Positions 60,118 to 64,000 of a DNA stretch of 64,000 nt are shown piece by piece. The DNA is from Vibrio salinus (GTDB taxonomy: Bacteria; Pseudomonadota; Gammaproteobacteria; Enterobacterales; Vibrionaceae), in NCBI RefSeq assembly GCF_021272385.1, contig NZ_JAJSDZ010000005.1, positions 682,001 to 746,000 on the forward strand, written 5' to 3'. Numbering within the stretch: the stretch's first letter is position 1; each line of letters opens with the position of its first letter. The notes beneath the pieces are model-generated. The model searched no databases, had not been told where the DNA came from, and saw nothing but the letters and a program-made list of their open reading frames with translations. The position numbers and the translations under genes are program-made.

Positions 60118-61836
60118 ATGCGCACCAGTAACTATCTTCTTTCTACTCTGAAGGAGACTCCAAACGACGCAGAAATCGTGAGCCATCAGCTCATGCTTCG
60201 TGCAGGTATGATTCGTAAACTGGCTTCAGGTCTTTACACCTGGCTGCCTACGGGTCTACGTGTTCTGCGAAAAGTCGAAAATATTGTTCGTGAAGAAATC
60301 GACAATGCAGGGGCTATCGAAACATTAATGCCTGTCGTGCAACCGTTTGAATTATGGGAAGAAACCGGGCGTTCAGAAAAAATGGGCCCTGAACTACTCC
60401 GCTTTACTGATCGCCATGTGCGTCCGTTTGTTCTTAGTCCGACAGCAGAAGAAGTCATCACCAATCTTGTACGAAATGAAGTCAGTTCTTACAAACAACT
60501 TCCACTGAATCTGTTCCAGATCCAGACAAAATTCCGTGATGAAAGACGTCCTCGCTTTGGTGTTATGCGAGCTCGTGAATTTTCAATGATGGATGCATAC
60601 AGTTTCGATATCGACAAAAACGGACTGCAAAAATCGTATGACATCATGCACGGTGCTTATTGTAACGCGTTTGACCGTATGGGCCTTGATTACCGTCCGG
60701 TACTTGCCGACAGTGGAGCCATCGGTGGCAGCGGTTCTCAGGAATTTCATGTGCTGGCTGAAAGTGGCGAAGATTTGATCGCATTTTCAACGGAATCCGA
60801 ATATGCTGCAAACATCGAAAAAGCTGAAGCCATCGCCCCTGATACAGAACGTGCCGCGCCTACTCAGGAAATGACGCTTGTAGATACACCAAATGCAAAA
60901 ACTATTGCAGAACTGGTTGATCAATTTAAGTTGCCAATTGAAAAAACGGTCAAAACGTTATTCGTTAAAGCATCTGAAGAAATAGATGCCGATATCATTG
61001 CTTTGATCATTCGTGGTGATCACGAGCTAAATGAAGTAAAAGCAGAAAATCTGAAAGAAGTAGCTGCACCGCTTGAGATGGCAACAGAAGAAGAAATCCG
61101 GGCACTGATTGGTGCAGGTCCCGGCTCTCTGGGTCCTGTTGGCCTGAAACTGCCATTTATTATTGACCGCACTGTTGCTGTAATGAGTGACTTCGGCGCC
61201 GGAGCTAACGTAGACGGAAAACACTACTTCGGCATTAACTGGGGCCGTGATGTTGAACCTGGTCAGATTGAAGATCTGCGTAACGTTGTGGAAGGTGATC
61301 CCAGCCCTTGTGGTAAAGGTACCATCATGCTGAAACGGGGCATCGAAGTTGGTCATATATTTCAGTTAGGTACTAACTACTCCGAAAAAATGAATTGTGG
61401 TGTCCTTGGCCCTGACGGTAAAAATGTCATCCTTGAAATGGGCTGTTATGGTATCGGAGTATCCCGCGTCGTAGCCGCAGCCATTGAACAAAATCATGAC
61501 AAATACGGCATCATCTGGCCTGATGCGATTGCACCATTTGAAGTTGCTATCGTACCAATGAATATGCACAAATCAGAACGCGTTCAGCAAGCAGCCGGAA
61601 AACTGTATGAAGAGCTGAAAGCTCTTGGTATCGATGTTCTGTTTGATGATCGTAAAGAACGTCCGGGCGTTATGTTCTCTGATATGGAACTCATCGGTGT
61701 TCCTCACACTATCATCATTGGTGAACGCAGTCTGGACGAAGGTAACTTCGAATACAAAAACCGCCGCTCTGGTGAGAAAACGTCGGTTTCCACAACAGAC
61801 ATTATTAAATTTGTTCAGAGTCAGATGAGCAAATAA
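60118..61836 (+). CDS. proS: Prolyl-tRNA synthetase (bacterial type, with editing domain)
   Basis: 572 residues (E. coli 572). Class II motif 2 is [25 protein letters not shown], and motif 3 is [17 protein letters not shown]. The inserted YbaK-like editing domain (about 225-405) is seen around [15 protein letters not shown] and [13 protein letters not shown] [15 protein letters not shown]. It charges tRNA-Pro and clears Ala-tRNA-Pro. A terminator follows. Confidence 0.98.
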   Translation: MRTSNYLLSTLKETPNDAEIVSHQLMLRAGMIRKLASGLYTWLPTGLRVLRKVENIVREEIDNAGAIETLMPVVQPFELWEETGRSEKMGPELLRFTDRHVRPFVLSPTAEEVITNLVRNEVSSYKQLPLNLFQIQTKFRDERRPRFGVMRAREFSMMDAYSFDIDKNGLQKSYDIMHGAYCNAFDRMGLDYRPVLADSGAIGGSGSQEFHVLAESGEDLIAFSTESEYAANIEKAEAIAPDTERAAPTQEMTLVDTPNAKTIAELVDQFKLPIEKTVKTLFVKASEEIDADIIALIIRGDHELNEVKAENLKEVAAPLEMATEEEIRALIGAGPGSLGPVGLKLPFIIDRTVAVMSDFGAGANVDGKHYFGINWGRDVEPGQIEDLRNVVEGDPSPCGKGTIMLKRGIEVGHIFQLGTNYSEKMNCGVLGPDGKNVILEMGCYGIGVSRVVAAAIEQNHDKYGIIWPDAIAPFEVAIVPMNMHKSERVQQAAGKLYEELKALGIDVLFDDRKERPGVMFSDMELIGVPHTIIIGERSLDEGNFEYKNRRSGEKTSVSTTDIIKFVQSQMSK

Positions 61837-61860
61837 ACATTTCTACCAGAATGAGAAGAA

Positions 61861-61891
61861 AAAAAAGGATGGCTCAGCCCATCCTTTTTAT
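61861..61891 (+). terminator. Terminator after proS
   Basis: AAAAAAGGATGG and CCATCCTTTTT around a short CTCAGC centre, followed by TATTG. It lies 25 bases after the proS stop and just before the convergent maa stop. Confidence 0.88.
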
Positions 61892-61903
61892 TGTCCCTAG
61901 TCC

Positions 61904-62464
61904 TTAAGTACCCTGTGCTGTATTCAGCGCTTTAATCACTTTCGCAGGCATACCACCGACAAGAGTATCTGGAGGAACATCTTTTGTTACCACAGCACCG
62001 GCAGCAACAACTGAACGAGCTCCAACCGTGACTCCCGGGCAAATTACCACCCGCCCCCCAATCCAGACGTCATCCTCAACCACAATCGGCCGGCACTGAA
62101 ACTCCCATTTTTTACGCTGCGTATAGTCAAGTGAATGTGTTGGTGTATAAAACTGTGTACCGGGCCCAACCAGTACATGATGGCCAATCGTTATCGGAGC
62201 ATTATCTAACATCGTTACCCCCATATTGATGTATGTTCCATCGCCAATTGAAATTGTCTTTCCGTATTCACATAAAAAAGGAGGACACACCACGCTATTC
62301 TCACCGAAATGCTTAAATAGCTCTGAAACATAAGGCTTTGCTACTTCAAACTGTCGCTGATTGATACACTGCAGCAACTCAAATGCCCGGTTCCTTAACT
62401 GAGCAAATTCCGGACTCTTTACATCGTGTTCAATACCCATCGTCATTTTTTCGAATTCAGTCAT
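61904..62464 (-). CDS. maa: Maltose/galactoside O-acetyltransferase
   Basis: 186 residues (E. coli Maa 183). An N-terminal helical cap (to about 60) precedes left-handed beta-helix hexapeptide repeats (ISIGDGTYINMGVTMLDNAPITIG and VWIGGRVVICPGVTVGARSVVAAGAVVTKDVPPDTLVGGMPAKVIK). The catalytic His is in FYTPTHSLDYTQRK. It moves acetyl from acetyl-CoA to sugars such as maltose, glucose or galactosides. An AAGGAAG precedes the ATG. Monocistronic. Confidence 0.9.
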   Translation of the reverse strand: MTEFEKMTMGIEHDVKSPEFAQLRNRAFELLQCINQRQFEVAKPYVSELFKHFGENSVVCPPFLCEYGKTISIGDGTYINMGVTMLDNAPITIGHHVLVGPGTQFYTPTHSLDYTQRKKWEFQCRPIVVEDDVWIGGRVVICPGVTVGARSVVAAGAVVTKDVPPDTLVGGMPAKVIKALNTAQGT

Positions 62465-62582
62465 CTTCCTTCCGACAGACTTATTATGAATACTTCATTA
62501 TAGTCAGTTATATCGTTATATTTTTTGAGCCATAGAACACGGCTGGAAATACAATTTATCCTCCAAACTTGCCGGGGGAATG
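62465..62582. other. Short intergenic stretch before the palindromic element
   Basis: Non-coding bases between the maa start and the repeat element. No promoter, hairpin or gene was seen. Confidence 0.4.
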
Positions 62583-62854
62583 ACTAGGGTCTGTTGATCT
62601 TTGGTGATGGTTTTTGCAGCGAGTTGATGGTGATTTAGGCAAGGCGGGGCATGTGAAGTGTAGTCATCTACATGAATCATGACCCAACGCTGAATAAATC
62701 ACCATCAAACGCTGCCCGAAGGGTTCATCTGAACTGGCTTTGCTCTTTGTTGCAGGCCATTTGCTTAGAATAACTAAGCTACATGCCCTGCGCCGCGATC
62801 AAAACCCGTTCAGAGTGAACAAAAATCGACCACAAAAGGTCAACAGACCCTAGT
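62583..62854. repeat. 272-bp palindromic, MITE-like element
   Basis: Terminal inverted repeats ACTAGGGTCTGTTGA (62583-62597) and its exact complement (62840-62854), 15 bp perfect, extend inward as an imperfect match of about 20 more bases. Inside are further arms: a 14-bp perfect pair (TTGATGGTGATTTA at 62624-62637, complement at 62695-62708) flanked by GCAGCG/CGCTGC, a GTTCATCTGAAC-like pair, and CTTAG/CTAAG inside GCAGG/CCTGC. No ORF. It looks like a non-autonomous insertion or structured intergenic repeat. No transposase or obvious target duplication was seen. Confidence 0.75.
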
Positions 62855-62954
62855 ACGGCTTATAAAATACTCATGGTAAAGACAACGACATTAACATTTA
62901 CAGAAGTCCGTTTTAAGACTAATATTAAATAAATATCCGCATAAGGACTTGATT

Positions 62955-63356
62955 ATGAATTTAGCAAAAGACAATGGTTTTAGTCCTAAAGATCTGGCAA
63001 TGACCGGATTTAAAACAGCCGACAAGATCCTCTCGTCCTGGGGGTGTAGTACGCAACAGAACCAGAAAATTCTTAAATTATCGAAATCGTCCTATCACAA
63101 ATACAAAGCCAAACCTGAGACAACAAAACTTAGCGATGACCAGTTAGAAAGGGTCAGTTACATCCTCAATATGCATCAGGCTCTTCGGATTGTATTCAGC
63201 AACCCGGCCAATGTCCGTGGCTTTATGACCATGAAAAACCATAATGATTACTTTGCCGGCCGGACACCGGTTGAAATTATCGAGTCAGGAAAATTTGCCG
63301 ACCTGTATGAAGTGGCCCGGCGGATTGACGCGCTAAGGGGCGGATTGTGGGGATAA
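62955..63356 (+). CDS. Xre/MbcA/ParS-type antitoxin (DUF2384)
   Basis: 133 residues from the ATG at 62955, with AAGGA (62943-62947) 7 bases upstream; a TTG 6 bases before was not chosen. The N-terminal half is a helix-turn-helix-like domain (TADKILSSWGCSTQQNQKILKLSKSSYHKYK). The C-terminal DUF2384 domain (LERVSYILNMHQALRIVF, GRTPVEIIESGKFADLYEVARRIDALRGG) binds and blocks RES toxins in this family. It overlaps the toxin gene by 10 bases. Confidence 0.9.
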   Translation: MNLAKDNGFSPKDLAMTGFKTADKILSSWGCSTQQNQKILKLSKSSYHKYKAKPETTKLSDDQLERVSYILNMHQALRIVFSNPANVRGFMTMKNHNDYFAGRTPVEIIESGKFADLYEVARRIDALRGGLWG

Positions 63357-64000
63357 ATAACCATCCGGAAAAAAGAAAAGGATACCGGCTGATTAACACC
63401 CGATACCCCTGTATCGCTTTATTTGATGATGTCGCCACGCCGGAAGAATTTGACATTCTCTATGCCATTCAGGCCATTACCAACCCGCGGCTAAAGGAAG
63501 AAATCGGTGACCTGTCATTACTGCGTCACTCAGAGATCCCTTTTCAGTGTCAGCGGGGAAGAAGCTATGCGGTTGCGCCATTTACTCACATTAATCCCGA
63601 TGGCGGACGTTTCAACGACTGCTTTTTTGGCGCCTTATATATTGCCTCAAACGATCAGACAGCAGCGGCAGAGGTAAGATACCACCAGCAAAAATACTGG
63701 TCCAAGATTGAGGGGCTAAAGTACGATCGTTTTCTGTTTCGGGGATTAATTGTCACGCATCACTCGTCCCCCACGTATATCGTTCACTCAGATAACCACG
63801 ATGTCCTTAATCCTGACAGCTACGCCGTATCCCAACACCTTGCCCGGGACTTAAAGAAAAACGGATATCAGGCAATACAGTATCCATCAGTACGGACTGA
63901 CGGCGGCGAATGCTGGGCTTTGCTGACCCCGGAATCCGTAGATGATATCGTGCAAACCTACCTTCTGGAAATGATTTGGGATGGCGAAAAAATCGCAGAA
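63347..64000 (+). CDS. RES-domain toxin, cut by the window edge
   Basis: 218 residues visible from a GTG at 63347; the frame runs off the end of the window. AAGGGG lies 6 bases before the GTG, inside the antitoxin. Family landmarks are present: Arg in YAVAPFTHINPDGGRFND, Glu in TAAAEVRYHQQ and Ser in YPSVRTDGGECWALL, the R-E-S residues. RES toxins attack NAD+ by phosphorolysis or hydrolysis and arrest growth. It forms a two-gene operon with the antitoxin upstream. Start choice rests on the ribosome site and overlap. Confidence 0.9.
   Translation, partial: MGINNHPEKRKGYRLINTRYPCIALFDDVATPEEFDILYAIQAITNPRLKEEIGDLSLLRHSEIPFQCQRGRSYAVAPFTHINPDGGRFNDCFFGALYIASNDQTAAAEVRYHQQKYWSKIEGLKYDRFLFRGLIVTHHSSPTYIVHSDNHDVLNPDSYAVSQHLARDLKKNGYQAIQYPSVRTDGGECWALLTPESVDDIVQTYLLEMIWDGEKIAE

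Overview
The window is a chromosomal segment of a marine gammaproteobacterium, most likely Vibrionaceae or a close relative. This rests on the core-gene order (ubiF-miaB-ybeZ-ybeY-corC-lnt-leuS-lptE-holA-rsfS-rlmH-mrdAB-rlpA-dacA-ybeD-lipBA), the PomA/PomB-type sodium-driven flagellar stator, DUF2999, DUF3549 and DUF3301 proteins, and GcvB and CsrB small RNAs. GC content looks moderate to low by eye. No species is assigned.

Layout. 1-377: 3' end of crr (glucose EIIA) and its terminator. 0.4-20.9 kb: housekeeping block for ubiquinone, tRNA and rRNA modification, 70S quality control, lipoprotein acylation, LPS transport, DNA polymerase III delta, the elongation-specific cell-wall machinery (PBP2, RodA, RlpA, DacA) and lipoate synthesis. 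20.9-24.9 kb: a three-gene operon read leftward that encodes a complete glucosylglycerate cycle: phosphatase, synthase and a GH13 phosphorylase. 25.2-28.5 kb: glyA with a consensus PurR box, a YitT-family membrane protein, three tandem identical tRNA-Tyr genes and a DUF2999 protein. 28.5-32.8 kb: the trehalose PTS locus treR-treB-treC. It has two TreR-like operators and a CRP-like site, and treC is interrupted by an 11-nt G tract. 32.8-36.2 kb: gmhB and the methionine importer metNIQ behind MetJ boxes. 36.2-44.8 kb: zinc-ribbon protein, syd, queF, a TPR/degenerate-GGDEF membrane protein beside a GGDEF protein, ppnN and xni. 44.8-49.7 kb: the overlapping gcvA-hydrolase-ygdD-rlmM operon, divergent GcvB sRNA, and thiI. 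49.8-55 kb: pomAB facing xseB-ispA-dxs. 55-61.9 kb: truC-yqcC, DUF3549-DUF3301, an acetyltransferase, a CsrB-family sRNA with a GacA/VarA-type box, yaiI, trmO and proS. 61.9-64 kb: accessory end with a sugar acetyltransferase, a 272-bp palindromic repeat element and an Xre/RES toxin-antitoxin pair cut by the window edge.

How the parts connect. Carbon and osmotic control recurs. EIIA-Glc, a CRP-like site and TreR operators bear on trehalose uptake. The glucosylglycerate operon could make and recycle a compatible solute. GcvA/GcvB control amino-acid import and glycine metabolism near glyA and metNIQ. CsrB, the GGDEF protein and the stator genes link the segment to motility and biofilm choice.

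Points most worth a second look: the poly-G frameshift in treC, the glucosylglycerate make-and-break operon, the two unannotated regulatory RNAs with their promoters, the structured 272-bp element beside the RES/Xre pair, and the two-hairpin leuS-lptE gap. No CRISPR array, prophage or insertion-sequence transposase was seen.
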